In this document: positions 51,346 through 60,673 of the stretch, piece after piece
Numbering within the stretch: the first letter of the stretch is position 1
Layout: each line of letters opens with the position of its first letter
Origin: Hoeflea_A sp963921345
GTDB lineage: Bacteria; Pseudomonadota; Alphaproteobacteria; Rhizobiales; Rhizobiaceae
Length of the DNA: 64,000 bases
Assembly: GCA_963921345.3 (NCBI GenBank)
Contig: CAWUFE020000006.1
Span: 186,001 to 250,000 of the forward strand
Direction: 5' to 3'
The notes under the pieces: generated by a model
The model's input: the letters and a program-made list of their open reading frames with translations, nothing else
Told to the model about the DNA's origin: nothing
Databases searched by the model: none
Made by a program: the position numbers and the translations under genes

Positions 51346-51836
51346 CAGCGCTCTGCTCCTGCCAGGAATGAGCCGCCGGTCCCGCGTTGTTGCTCCGCAA
51401 TGACGCCTCGACCATGTCTGTCGGCAACCATGTCGATTCTTGGCTCCTTTTTTTCACTGCAATTTCAGCAAATCGACCCGTGAAGTGTCGGAAATAATGG
51501 AGATTTGGCCAGCGATACCCCTATGGCACCAGCGCCTTTCGAATTTCCTATAGAAAATTAGTTTTTGTATATTGACAACCCCATGATGATCAAACCATAG
51601 TTGTGACAGTTCAATAAGGCCGGAGTTCCGGGAACTTTGGCTGCGGCGGGCAACGCCTGCTCAAGACGCGAATGAAGCGGCAAACGCATGTCGTCTTGCA
51701 CAACCATCAGGTCGGCAAGCGCGTCCGCATCGCGACGTGGGTGCGAATTGGAAGACTGCCGCATGATGAGATGTTCCGTGGGATTGAATCGCTCGGTCTT
51801 GGCAATGACGCACAACATCCTTGGAGGAGTGCCTAC
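51346..51836. other. Intergenic region before the CoA-transferase operon
   Basis: This 491-bp stretch holds no supported gene; an open frame from 51672 is only an upstream extension of the CoA-transferase. An AT-rich block at about 51535-51585 has the TTTCCTATAGAAAA motif, and a TTGACA/TATATT-like stretch is near 51565-51580. The ribosome site GGAGGA is at 51823-51828. A long leader of more than 200 bases is implied. Confidence 0.6.
51544..51557 (-). promoter_or_regulatory. IclR-type candidate operator, copy 3 of 3
   Basis: Read on the minus strand the site is TTTTCTATAGGAAA, close to the copies at 43979 and 50500. It is in the AT-rich promoter zone upstream of the paired CoA-transferase operon. 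Confidence 0.58.
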
Positions 51837-52991
51837 ATGAGTGCTGCATTGCCGCTGTCGGGTGTTCGGGTCATCGAATTGTGCTGGGTCTGGTCCGGGC
51901 CGCTGCTTGGTCAGTACCTTGCCGACCTCGGTGCGGAAGTCATCAAGATCGAGTGGTACAAGAGGTATGATCTCTATCGCACCCGCGGTGTCGAACGCAT
52001 GGCAGGCAAGTTTCCCGAGTTTATCCGGCGGGAAATGTCGCAATCGTTTCACGGGCTCAATCGCAACAAGATCGGCGTCACGCTTGACCTGAAGGTGGAC
52101 AAGCACCGGGAGGCGCTGCTGGACCTGGCGCGCGAAACAGACCTGGTGATCGAGAACTTCACGTCCGGAACTCTGGATCGCCTCGGCATCGGACACGATG
52201 CGCTTGCCGCATCCAACCCTGGGATCGTTCTGCTGTCGCTTTCCGGTTTTGGCTCGTCGTCGCGTCTTTCCGACATGCGGGCTTATGGTCTCGTTCTGTC
52301 GGCCCTGTCCGGTCTCGAATCGAACATCGTCGATCCGGAAACCAATGAATTCGTGGGCACACCAACCTTCGTGGCCTCCGACCCGAACGCCGCCACCTAC
52401 GGCCTGTTCGCGTCCATCGCGGCGGTGCTGGAAGCCAAACGAACCGGGAAAGGTGCCCACATCGAGCTCTCGCAGCTTGAGGCAATTGCCCATGCGGCAA
52501 CGGACAATGAGCAGGAGCTCGTGGAGCTCGCCGCATCATTGGGATTGTCGACTGATTTCGAATCCAACGCTTCCTCAGTCCTGCGAACCAAAGACCAGAG
52601 CCACATCTGCGTCGCCTGGCCGGCGAGCATGTCCATTTCGGATATTGAGGTCCTGACAGCGCAGGCGGCCGAATTGACCGGCGATCAGGCAAAACAGTTT
52701 TTTGAAGAAGCGGGCGTCAGGTGCGTTCGCGTCATCGAACAGCCGGCGGAGGTCGGTGCCGGGGCGGCCCGGGAAGGCACCCTCATTTCCACGGTTCATC
52801 CGACCACAGGTCCGGAGAAGATCGTCGCGGCACCGTGGTGGATAGACGGACACCGCGCACCGTTGCGGAAGACAGCGCCGACACTTGGCGAAGGCAACGA
52901 CTACGTGCTCGGAAAACTGCTTGGCTGGTCACCCGAAGACCGCAACGCCATCAGCAATTTTGATGTGGAGCGCCGCAATGGATCAAAATGA
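51837..52991 (+). CDS. Class III CoA-transferase (CaiB/BaiF), catalytic subunit
   Basis: ATG 51837 after GGAGGA is chosen over 51672. The 384-residue protein has LSGVRVIELCWVWSGPLLGQYLADLGAEVIKIE, the N-terminal signature of class III CoA-transferases, NRNKIGVTLDL, and the active-site Asp182 in ASDPNAATYG. The second CaiB-like gene overlaps its 3' end. Paired genes like BbsEF form heteromeric enzymes that pass CoA from succinyl-CoA or another donor to an acid. The acid here is unknown. Confidence 0.9.
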   Translation: MSAALPLSGVRVIELCWVWSGPLLGQYLADLGAEVIKIEWYKRYDLYRTRGVERMAGKFPEFIRREMSQSFHGLNRNKIGVTLDLKVDKHREALLDLARETDLVIENFTSGTLDRLGIGHDALAASNPGIVLLSLSGFGSSSRLSDMRAYGLVLSALSGLESNIVDPETNEFVGTPTFVASDPNAATYGLFASIAAVLEAKRTGKGAHIELSQLEAIAHAATDNEQELVELAASLGLSTDFESNASSVLRTKDQSHICVAWPASMSISDIEVLTAQAAELTGDQAKQFFEEAGVRCVRVIEQPAEVGAGAAREGTLISTVHPTTGPEKIVAAPWWIDGHRAPLRKTAPTLGEGNDYVLGKLLGWSPEDRNAISNFDVERRNGSK

Positions 52992-53907
52992 AGCCTCCCA
53001 GGCCACGCCGAACCGGTCCTTGGAGATCGGGGCGGCGCGTTTTGTTGTCGTCGGCACCAATCGGTCTGTCCTCAACGCGGCAAGCTGGCTTAAGAAATTC
53101 GGGGCATCGCTGGAGGGTGCGGCCTCGGTCGAGCAAGCCCGAGAACTTGAGCCGGCCCCGCTTGCCATTTTCGTTTCGGGGGACACCGAACCGCACGCGC
53201 CGGACAGCGGCGAAGGGCCGACGGAAATCTACCTTTGGGACTATGAAGTCGGCCGCCCGGGTGTGGGGGCATTTGCGAGCGCCGTTTCGGGTGTGTCCTC
53301 CGTGATCGGAAACGCGGATGGGCCGCCCGGCATATTGCCGGTCCACCTGCCCGAACGCTGGGCCGGCATGTTCGGTGCGAACATGGCACTGGGACTGATG
53401 TTCGTCGACGCAACGAACCGGACGTCGCAGCCGCGTCGGATTGACATCTCGGCAGCCGACATCCTGCGCGCCTTTGCGGAGCAGAACTCCGGCAATCATG
53501 CCGGTGTTCCCTATGGGTGGCGTCGACACGGACGCACCACGGTCGAGCATGGCGGCGTTTTTCCGCAGGGCTTCTTCAGCTGCCGCGACGGATTTGTCGC
53601 GGTGCAGGCGCGGTCGAAGCAAGATTGGGCATCGATTCTCGCCGCGTTCGGCAACCCCGACTGGGCGCAGGTACCGGAATTCCAGAATCCTTTCAAATTG
53701 TCCGAGGACGACAGTCGGATCATGCCTGTGTTCGAGGCGGAACTGAGCAAACGCGACCGGCACGAACTACTGGAACTGGCGATCGAAACGGGGGCGCCGA
53801 TGGCACCGGTACTGTCGCCGGAGGAAGCGGCGGAATGGCAAATCTTCCGGCCCGGTTATTCCGACGAAGCCGGGAAACCGAATGTGCCCTACATTGTCAG
53901 CCGCTAG
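52978..53907 (+). CDS. Class III CoA-transferase-like second subunit, altered active site
   Basis: ATG 52978 lies inside the end of the first subunit gene (14-bp overlap). The 309-residue protein is shorter than usual (about 380-400) and lacks the normal N-terminal GVRVIEL part. Recognisable pieces are SQPRRIDISAADILRAFAEQ, YGWRRHGRTTVEHGGVFPQGFFSCRDGFVAVQA and PMAPVLSPEEAAEW. The position of the catalytic Asp is occupied by Glu126 (LPERWAG). It probably is the structural partner of the upstream subunit. Confidence 0.82.
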   Translation: MDQNEASQATPNRSLEIGAARFVVVGTNRSVLNAASWLKKFGASLEGAASVEQARELEPAPLAIFVSGDTEPHAPDSGEGPTEIYLWDYEVGRPGVGAFASAVSGVSSVIGNADGPPGILPVHLPERWAGMFGANMALGLMFVDATNRTSQPRRIDISAADILRAFAEQNSGNHAGVPYGWRRHGRTTVEHGGVFPQGFFSCRDGFVAVQARSKQDWASILAAFGNPDWAQVPEFQNPFKLSEDDSRIMPVFEAELSKRDRHELLELAIETGAPMAPVLSPEEAAEWQIFRPGYSDEAGKPNVPYIVSR

Positions 53908-53939
53908 ATCCGGATTTCAATCCTCCGTGAGGAAACGCA

Positions 53940-55100
53940 ATGACTTGGGGGACGATTACAGACGACGGAATTGCCGAAGCGGAAGCCCTTGTCGGTGTTC
54001 CGCTCAGACGCGATCGCATGCAGTGGATCGAGACGGCAACCCGCGACGCAATCCGTCATTTCGCCTGGGGTGTCGGCGACAACAACCCTCTGTGGCTCGA
54101 CATGGAGTATGCCCGGTCGTCGCCCTACGGCACGATCGTCGCACCTCCATGTATCCTCTACGCCGTCGACGGAACCGTCGTCGCGCCCAAGCTGCCGGGC
54201 GTTCAATGGCTGTATGCCGGCACCTCGTGGACCTGGTTCGAACCCATTTTGCTTGACGATTCCTTCAGCGTCGACGCCGTGCTTCTCAAACAGGAAATCA
54301 AGCACGGCCGACGCTTCCCGAAATGGGTTTTGCAGACCGGCGAGCTGAAATACACCAACCAGCACGGTCGCGTTGCCGGTACCGCCCTTGGTCGATGCGC
54401 CAGGACGCCGAGAGGCGAAAATCTCAAGAAGCAGACCAATTCCGAAAACCGGCAATCCAGCGAACCGCACGAATATACCGTCGATGAAATCGACGATATC
54501 GAACGCCAGGTTCTGGCGGAACCGAGGCGTGGCGACCAACCGCTCTACTTTGAGAAGGTCTCGGTCGGGGACGAGGTTCCCCAGGTCGTAAGAGGACCGC
54601 TCGGCATCATCGACATCATGGCTTGGTACTCCGCCCAGCAGGGCGCGACGCACTATGGCGGCGTGCACGGCGATGCCATTCGCTACCGTCAGCGGCACGC
54701 CGATTATCACGTCAACAAGAAGACCGGCGCCAGGGAATCGGCCGGACGTGGCCACCTGGAAACGGCAACTGGGCGCGATGTCGGAATGGGGGGAGCCTAC
54801 GATATCGGCCCGCAGAGAATCGCCTGGGCACAGCACATGTTGACAAACTGGATTGGCGACCATGGATTCCTTCACACGCTGGATGTGAGCGTACTGAAGC
54901 CGAATCTGGTGGGCGATACCTTGTGGTGGACAGGAGAGGTCACCGAGAAAGAGGTCTGCGATGGCTACGGCGTCGTCAGGATCGCGGTCCGCGCGACCAA
55001 TCAGAAAGAGGTTGTATCGGCGCAAGGCACGGCGTCGGTCGTGTTGCCGTCGCAGGAAAACGGCCCCGTGACGTTTCCCATTCCGCAGCGCTTGTCTTGA
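53940..55100 (+). CDS. MaoC-like double-hotdog dehydratase/hydratase
   Basis: ATG 53940 follows GAGGAAA. The 386-residue protein has two hotdog halves. The N-terminal half carries GDNNPLWLDMEYARSSPYGTIVAPP near residues 45-70, which aligns with the hydratase-2 motif but has Trp where His normally follows DxNP. The C-terminal half contains LETATGRDVGMGGAYDIGPQRIAWAQHMLTNWIGD. It should act on an enoyl- or hydroxyacyl-CoA. The changed motif makes the direction and activity uncertain. It is third in the CoA-transferase operon. Confidence 0.82.
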   Translation: MTWGTITDDGIAEAEALVGVPLRRDRMQWIETATRDAIRHFAWGVGDNNPLWLDMEYARSSPYGTIVAPPCILYAVDGTVVAPKLPGVQWLYAGTSWTWFEPILLDDSFSVDAVLLKQEIKHGRRFPKWVLQTGELKYTNQHGRVAGTALGRCARTPRGENLKKQTNSENRQSSEPHEYTVDEIDDIERQVLAEPRRGDQPLYFEKVSVGDEVPQVVRGPLGIIDIMAWYSAQQGATHYGGVHGDAIRYRQRHADYHVNKKTGARESAGRGHLETATGRDVGMGGAYDIGPQRIAWAQHMLTNWIGDHGFLHTLDVSVLKPNLVGDTLWWTGEVTEKEVCDGYGVVRIAVRATNQKEVVSAQGTASVVLPSQENGPVTFPIPQRLS

Positions 55101-55131
55101 CGATCGACAGGTGGCCGCCGGAGACATTCGA

Positions 55132-56019
55132 ATGGTAATCGACTATTCCGATAGCCTGGTCGTTGCATCGACTCTCAAAACCGATCTCGGCGAAGGGCCC
55201 ATTTGGGACGATGCGACGGATACGCTGATCTTCGTGGACTCGACCCTCGGCCGGATTCACCGCCTGTCTCAGCATCAAGATCGTCCGTCGAGCGTCGACG
55301 TCGGACACACCATCGGCGTCGCCATTCCGCGGCAGCGTGGCGGTTTCGTCGCGTCGTCCGTGGAGGGTCTGCTTTCGGTCCACGAAGACGGGAGCGAAGT
55401 CGCCCTGCTGCTGCCGATCGAGAACGACCTGACCGGCAACAGGATGAATGACGGGAAGTGCGATTCAAGGGGCCGTCTTTGGAGCGGAACGTTTTCGACC
55501 CGGTTTGAACCGGATGCCGGCACTCTCTACCGGATCGACCCCGACCTGACGGTGACACCGGCAGTGGACGCGGTGCGGGTCTCCAACGGAATTGCGTGGA
55601 GCCCCGACGACAGGCTGCTTTACTTCAATGATACCTTCGCGCGCGGCATCGACGTGTTCGACTACGATATCGAACTAGGTCAGGTGTCCAATCGTCGGCG
55701 GTTTGTCGATATCGACCGGGATGTCGGACTACCCGACGGCATGGCGGTCGACAGCGAAGGCTGCGTCTGGGTCGCACTCTTCTATAGCAGTGAGGTCAGA
55801 CGCTACAGCCCCGACGGGACCTGGATCGGCGTCGTTTCGCTGCCGGTCGCGCGAGTTACGAGCTGCAATTTCGGTGGCCCGGATCTGACGGACCTCTACA
55901 TCACCACAGCCGATTTCAGGATCCACGATGACGGGAAGGCACATGAACCGGAAGCCGGTTTCGTGTTTCGCTGCCGGCCCGGTGTCAGGGGTCTGCCTTC
56001 CCACAAGTTTGCGGGATAA
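55132..56019 (+). CDS. SMP-30/gluconolactonase-family lactonase
   Basis: ATG 55132 with GGAGA upstream is preferred to GTG 55111. The 295-residue six-bladed propeller has the metal ligands Glu in LGEGPIWDD (near residue 22), Asn and Asp in GNRMNDGKCDSRGRLWSGTF, Asn in SNGIAWSPDDRLLYFNDT, and Asp in LPDGMAVDSEGCVWVALF. The enzymes hydrolyse lactones. It ends the CoA-transferase operon and could open a lactone made by the Baeyer-Villiger-type monooxygenase coded at 60674-62353. Confidence 0.92.
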   Translation: MVIDYSDSLVVASTLKTDLGEGPIWDDATDTLIFVDSTLGRIHRLSQHQDRPSSVDVGHTIGVAIPRQRGGFVASSVEGLLSVHEDGSEVALLLPIENDLTGNRMNDGKCDSRGRLWSGTFSTRFEPDAGTLYRIDPDLTVTPAVDAVRVSNGIAWSPDDRLLYFNDTFARGIDVFDYDIELGQVSNRRRFVDIDRDVGLPDGMAVDSEGCVWVALFYSSEVRRYSPDGTWIGVVSLPVARVTSCNFGGPDLTDLYITTADFRIHDDGKAHEPEAGFVFRCRPGVRGLPSHKFAG

Positions 56020-56036
56020 TCCGGCTCGAACCAGCA

Positions 56037-56741
56037 CTACAGTCCCAGATAGGCCTGTCGGACCCGTTCGTCCTTCAAAAGGACATCCGCCGGCCCGCTG
56101 GCCGTCACCGCTCCGAGGTCGAGCGCATAGGCGCGATCGGCCGCGGCCAAAGCCTTGGTCGCATTCTGCTCCACCATCAGAATGGTCACGCCTGTCTTCT
56201 GAATGTCCTTGATCGCCCTGAAGATGGTCCTGACAAGGATGGGTGCAATGCCAAGCGACGGTTCGTCCAGCATCAGAAGTCTGGGCGCGCCCATGAGCCC
56301 TCGCGCGATCGCCAGCATCTGTTGTTCGCCGCCGCTCAATGTGCCTGCCATCTGGCCGATGCGCTCTTCGAGGATCGGAAACATGCTCACCGCATGATCG
56401 AAATCCCGACTGACCGCGGCGTCGTCGCTGCGCTTGAAGGCGCCGAGCCGGAGATTCTCCCGCACCGTCATGCGGGTCAGGACCATCCGCCCCTCCGGCA
56501 CGTGAATGACACCCAAGGCGACGATCTCATCCGGTTCAAGTCGCGAAAGATCCCTGCCGTCCAGAGTGATCGTTCCCCTGGTCGGACGAACAAGTCCCGA
56601 GATTGTCCGCAACAAAGTGGTTTTGCCGGCGCCGTTCGGGCCGATGACCGACACCAGTTCACCTTCCCCGACGTCCAGATCGACGCTGCGCAAAACCGGA
56701 TTTGCGCCATACCCCGCCTCGACATCGCTCAGTTCAATCAT
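56037..56741 (-). CDS. livF: Branched-chain-type ABC transporter ATP-binding protein LivF
   Basis: ATG 56741 overlaps the end of livG by 8 bp; an earlier ATG at 56759 is possible. The 234-residue ATPase has Walker A GPNGAGKTTLL, the signature LSGGEQQMLAIARGLM, Walker B LLMLDEPSLGIAP and the switch segment VEQNATKALAAADRAYALDLG typical of LivF. It ends the Liv operon, which converges with the lactonase gene. Confidence 0.93.
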   Translation of the reverse strand: MIELSDVEAGYGANPVLRSVDLDVGEGELVSVIGPNGAGKTTLLRTISGLVRPTRGTITLDGRDLSRLEPDEIVALGVIHVPEGRMVLTRMTVRENLRLGAFKRSDDAAVSRDFDHAVSMFPILEERIGQMAGTLSGGEQQMLAIARGLMGAPRLLMLDEPSLGIAPILVRTIFRAIKDIQKTGVTILMVEQNATKALAAADRAYALDLGAVTASGPADVLLKDERVRQAYLGL

Positions 56742-57489
56742 CGTCTTCGGCCTCGCCAAGATAGGCAGTGATCACATCCTTGTCCTGAGAGACCTCAGCC
56801 GGTGTCCCCTCGGCGATCTTGCGGCCGAAATTTAGGACGGTGATCCGGTCGCATATGCGCATGACCAGCTTCATGTGATGTTCGACAAGAACGATTGCCA
56901 AGCCGGTGGAACGCAAATGCAAGATCGTGTCGGCGAGCCACTCGAGCTCGGTGGGGTTCATGCCGGCGGCCGGTTCGTCGAGCAACAGCACCCGCGGGCG
57001 CATCGCCAGCGCCCGCGCCATCTCCAGCCGCTTGCGCTCGCCATAGGAAAGGGAGTCGGCCGTTCGCTTGCCGAGATCCGCCAATTGAAACCGATCCAGA
57101 AGCGCATCCGCTTCTTCCGACAATCGACGTTCTTCCGCCGTCGGTATCGCGCTCAATCGCGAAATCAGGGATTTGCAGAGTAGCGTCTGCGCAGAACGAA
57201 TGTTGTTGCGAACCGTGTGCCGCCCGAACAGCCTCAAATTTTGGAAGGTACGGGCAATGCCAGCCTTGGCGACCCGGTCCGACCGCCAGTTGGTCAGATC
57301 ACGGTCGTCCAGTCGCACGGTTCCATGCGTTGCCGGAAACATACCGGTGATGACGTTGATGGTCGTTGTCTTCCCGGACCCGTTCGGGCCGATGAGGCCC
57401 ATGACTTCGCCAGCTGAGAGATCGAAATCGAGTTGGTCCAGCGCCTTCAGACCGCCGAACGACTTGCTGAGTTCCGCTACCGAAAACAC
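56734..57489 (-). CDS. livG: Branched-chain-type ABC transporter ATP-binding protein LivG
   Basis: The 251-residue ATPase starts with GTG 57489. Walker A is GPNGSGKTTTINVITGMF, the signature LSYGERKRLEMARAL and Walker B VLLLDEPAAGMNPTE, then VEHHMKLVMRICDRITVLNFGRKIAEGTP, as in LivG. The gene lies 3 bp after livM. Confidence 0.94.
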   Translation of the reverse strand: MFSVAELSKSFGGLKALDQLDFDLSAGEVMGLIGPNGSGKTTTINVITGMFPATHGTVRLDDRDLTNWRSDRVAKAGIARTFQNLRLFGRHTVRNNIRSAQTLLCKSLISRLSAIPTAEERRLSEEADALLDRFQLADLGKRTADSLSYGERKRLEMARALAMRPRVLLLDEPAAGMNPTELEWLADTILHLRSTGLAIVLVEHHMKLVMRICDRITVLNFGRKIAEGTPAEVSQDKDVITAYLGEAEDDD

Positions 57490-57492
57490 CCG

Positions 57493-58419
57493 TCAGCCCT
57501 CGGTTCCGACTGCCGAGGATTGCACGGCCGCAGAGGCGCTTTGTGCGTCTCTCACGCGTTTGCGTTCGCGTCTGTCGTCCAATCGATACAATATTTCATC
57601 GACGATCCCGCGGGGAAAGGCGGCAACGACGATGAGCACGACCACGCCGTAGAGGATCATCCGGTAATCGGTTGCAAAACGGAAGAATTCGGGCAACGCC
57701 GTCAACAGGACGGCGCCGACGATCGGGCCGTAGAACCGGTACATCCCTCCGACCGCCACGTAGAAAATGGAGATCAGCGCCAGGTGGAAGCTGAAATTCG
57801 ATGCCAGGACGAAGGAGGAGAATGAGGCATAGAGACCGCCTCCGACACCGGCGACCGCCGCGCCGAACGCAAACATCGAGACCTTCACCAGCACGACATT
57901 GATGCCCATTGCGGCCGCAGCGGTTTCGTCTTCCCGGATCGCGTTTGCCGATAATCCGATCCGTGATCGTTCGATCCAGAAGAACAGCCCGACCACAACG
58001 ATGACGACGGCAAATATTTCGGGCCACGCTGCGATCACGTCGACACCGCGAAAGCCAAGTGCTCCCGCCGGCCCGACCATTTGACCGTCGATATCGACCT
58101 GGTGATGAAGGTTGCTGAAAAACACCCGGACGACCTCTGTGAAGGCAACCGTCGCCAGGGTCAGGTAGATGCCCCTGATGCGCAGGCACGGATAGCCCAG
58201 GGCAACGCCGACGACGGCGCAAAGAACGCCAGAAACGGCCAGCGCCGGGAACAGCGCAAATCCGTACATCGTCGTGAGCATCGCCGTGACAAAGGCACCG
58301 ATGGACCAGAAGCCGACCTGCGCCAGGGAAAACTGCCCGACCATGAGCGTGGCGAAGACACTGAGCGCCAGGAGAATGTTGAGACCGGAGATTTCAAAAA
58401 GGGCGGTCAAATAGGCCAT
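57493..58419 (-). CDS. livM: Branched-chain-type ABC transporter permease LivM
   Basis: The 308-residue permease has about eight hydrophobic segments and the LivM-type coupling loop with IGLSANAIREDETAAAAMGINVVLVKVSMFAFGAA. The N-terminus SLAQVGFWSIGAFVTAML is typical. It is 3 bp after livH. The C-terminus ends in a charged, basic tail. Confidence 0.93.
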   Translation of the reverse strand: MAYLTALFEISGLNILLALSVFATLMVGQFSLAQVGFWSIGAFVTAMLTTMYGFALFPALAVSGVLCAVVGVALGYPCLRIRGIYLTLATVAFTEVVRVFFSNLHHQVDIDGQMVGPAGALGFRGVDVIAAWPEIFAVVIVVVGLFFWIERSRIGLSANAIREDETAAAAMGINVVLVKVSMFAFGAAVAGVGGGLYASFSSFVLASNFSFHLALISIFYVAVGGMYRFYGPIVGAVLLTALPEFFRFATDYRMILYGVVVLIVVAAFPRGIVDEILYRLDDRRERKRVRDAQSASAAVQSSAVGTEG

Positions 58420-58422
58420 GGG

Positions 58423-59331
58423 TCAGTCCCGCGTCGAAGCCGTGCCGGCAAATATGCCCTGCGGTCGAATGACAAGAACGGCAAACAGTATGATGAAGAG
58501 AACGGCTTCCTTTGTTTCGGCGGAAATCGTACCGGCGGTTACGGTTTCTATGACACCGACAAAGAGCCCGCAGATCATGGCTCCCCGAACGCTGCCGATG
58601 CCGGCCAGAACCAGGACCACGAAACTGACCAACAGGAGATTCGAGCCGAGGAAGGGGCTGACGGTTCCGTAGGCGACGCCGATCAGGCATCCGGCGGCAC
58701 CGGCAATGGCGGACGCCGCAGCGAACACCGTGATCTCGACGCGGCGGCCGTTGATGCCCATCAGCCATGCCGCGTCCGGGTTCTCCTCGACGGCACGAAT
58801 GGCCAACCCGCTCTTGGTATGGTTGAGCCACCAATGCAGCAGCGCCATGATCATCAAGGCGGCAATGAAGATCACGAGATAGGCGCCGCGGATATACAGA
58901 TCACCGACAAAAAACGCGAGGTTTTCAAGTGGGCTGGGAAACTCCGTGACTTCGATCGAATAAATCGGAACCTGTTGCGTGAGATGCAGAAACAGTTCTT
59001 CGAGAATGAGCGCGACCGCCGCGCTGGTCACGAATGGGGACAATGCGGCGGCGTTCCTCAGCGGAACGAAGGCCACCAGACGGACAAGCAGTCCGACCAG
59101 CGTTCCGGTGACGACCGATCCGACAAACGCCAGCATCAGGACAAGGTAGCTGTCGGCGCCGCCCAACAGGATCGAAATGGTGGCGCCCGCAAAGGCCGCC
59201 ACCATCAAAGTCGCCCCATGCGCGATATTGAAGCGGTTGAGAACGCCGAAGATGAGCGTGAAGCCGATTGCGACAAGCGAATAGGTGGCCCCGAACAGGA
59301 GGCCGCTGATCTCATACTCCAGCACTATCAT
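58423..59331 (-). CDS. livH: Branched-chain-type ABC transporter permease LivH
   Basis: The 302-residue permease has the LivH start LLFGATYSLVAIGFTLIFGVLNRFNIAHGATLMVAAFAG and the loop SGLAIRAVEENPDAAWLMGINGRRVEITVFAAASAIAGAAG. It is downstream of the binding-protein gene by 29 bp and upstream of livM. Confidence 0.94.
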   Translation of the reverse strand: MIVLEYEISGLLFGATYSLVAIGFTLIFGVLNRFNIAHGATLMVAAFAGATISILLGGADSYLVLMLAFVGSVVTGTLVGLLVRLVAFVPLRNAAALSPFVTSAAVALILEELFLHLTQQVPIYSIEVTEFPSPLENLAFFVGDLYIRGAYLVIFIAALMIMALLHWWLNHTKSGLAIRAVEENPDAAWLMGINGRRVEITVFAAASAIAGAAGCLIGVAYGTVSPFLGSNLLLVSFVVLVLAGIGSVRGAMICGLFVGVIETVTAGTISAETKEAVLFIILFAVLVIRPQGIFAGTASTRD

Positions 59332-59360
59332 CGCTCATCTCCGCTGCGGAAGCGACGCGC

Positions 59361-60593
59361 TTACTGGTTCGGCTGCCAGGCGCCGAAAGCCCCGTCCCTG
59401 ATCGTCAGGATCACGCCGGCCTTGGGCGTGTCGTGAACATCGTTGAACGCCACCGGGTAACCGCTGATGCTGTCGATGGAGACCTTTTCGTAGGCGTCCC
59501 GAAGTTTGGCGCGATCCTCCTGCAGCGTTTCCCGGGTGTTCTTGATCCCCGACATTTCCAGTGCGGCGATGATCAACTGCCCGGCTTCGTAGCCGTTGAC
59601 CGAGAAGAGATTGATTTCGTCGCCCCAGCGATCCTTGAATTTCTTGCCGAATTCGACGATCGAATCGCCCTTGTCGTCGTAGGATCCGATCATCAGCATG
59701 CCTTCCGTGGCCTCTCCGCCGGATTTGATGGTGTCGGGCACCAGTTGCGAGATGCCGCCGACGAACGCGTCCGGCTGCAGCCGGCGGCGGAAGGCTTCTT
59801 TCATGAACCCGATACCGCGCTGGTTGTCGGCGGACACGTAGACGATGTCCGGGTCGGCGGCGCGCAGTTCATTTACCTGGCGAGAGAAGTCCGAGTCCTT
59901 CGACAGCCCGGTCACCACCACCTTGACGTCGACGCCGCGATCGGTGAGTTCCTGCTTCATCAATTCCGAGATGGCCGGAAAATAAGGATTGTCGGTCAGA
60001 TGGTAGATGCCTGCTGTCTTGGCCCCGGTGTGGTCGACCACCTTGTCGGCCAGGAAGCCGAGCGCATAGGATTCGGCAAAGGAGTTGCGGAAACCCCAGT
60101 CGCTGATTTCGCCGAGGCCGGGAGCGCCGGCGGAAGAAGAGTGGACGATCAGCCCGTTGCTGTCGGAGTCAAGTTCCTTGAGGTAATTGAATGTCGCTTC
60201 GGCGATGGTCGACGTTGTCGGCCCTTTGACCATCAACACCTTGTCGTCATAGACGAGTCCCTTGAGTGTCGCGATGGCCTTTGCCGGATCGAGACCGCCG
60301 TCGGAACCCAGTTCGCCGCCCCCGACCACCTCGATTTTGACTTTTTGTCCATCGATTTCGATGCCGCCTGCGGCATTGGCCTCCTCGAAAGCCAGAATCG
60401 TGCCCCGGGCGCCCGGAACCCCGTAGGGCGCAGCGCCACCGGTCAGCGATTCGAGCATGCCGATGCGGATCGTTCCCTCATCCTGAAACGCCATCGCGGT
60501 GGACGAGGCCCCGAGTGCCAGAGCGACCGTCAGGCCGAGGACCAGGCCGTTTGCACGCGATGCAACCTCACCAAATTCAGATCTGTTTCTCAT
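59361..60593 (-). CDS. livJ: Liv-type ABC transporter substrate-binding protein
   Basis: The 410-residue periplasmic protein has a signal peptide (about residues 12-35, ending STAMAFQ). The family marks are IRIGMLESLTGGAAPYGVPGARGTILAFEEANAAGGIEIDG, DPAKAIATLKGLVYDDKVLMVKGPTTSTIAEA and VNGYEAGQLIIAALEMSG. Liv-type binding proteins in catabolic clusters often bind aromatic or short-chain acids rather than Leu. It is the first gene of the operon. Confidence 0.92.
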   Translation of the reverse strand: MRNRSEFGEVASRANGLVLGLTVALALGASSTAMAFQDEGTIRIGMLESLTGGAAPYGVPGARGTILAFEEANAAGGIEIDGQKVKIEVVGGGELGSDGGLDPAKAIATLKGLVYDDKVLMVKGPTTSTIAEATFNYLKELDSDSNGLIVHSSSAGAPGLGEISDWGFRNSFAESYALGFLADKVVDHTGAKTAGIYHLTDNPYFPAISELMKQELTDRGVDVKVVVTGLSKDSDFSRQVNELRAADPDIVYVSADNQRGIGFMKEAFRRRLQPDAFVGGISQLVPDTIKSGGEATEGMLMIGSYDDKGDSIVEFGKKFKDRWGDEINLFSVNGYEAGQLIIAALEMSGIKNTRETLQEDRAKLRDAYEKVSIDSISGYPVAFNDVHDTPKAGVILTIRDGAFGAWQPNQ

Positions 60594-60673
60594 CGTCTTC
60601 CTCCCTGTCCGGTGAATTCTCCAGCTGACTGGTTTGCGCCGACCACTGGATCGACTGAAAGGGTTCGCGGAAG

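Noticed and set aside
51672..51836. 55-residue N-terminal extension of the CoA-transferase
   Set aside because: GGAGGA precedes ATG 51837 and the family N-terminus LSGVRVIEL begins there; the extension has no family match.
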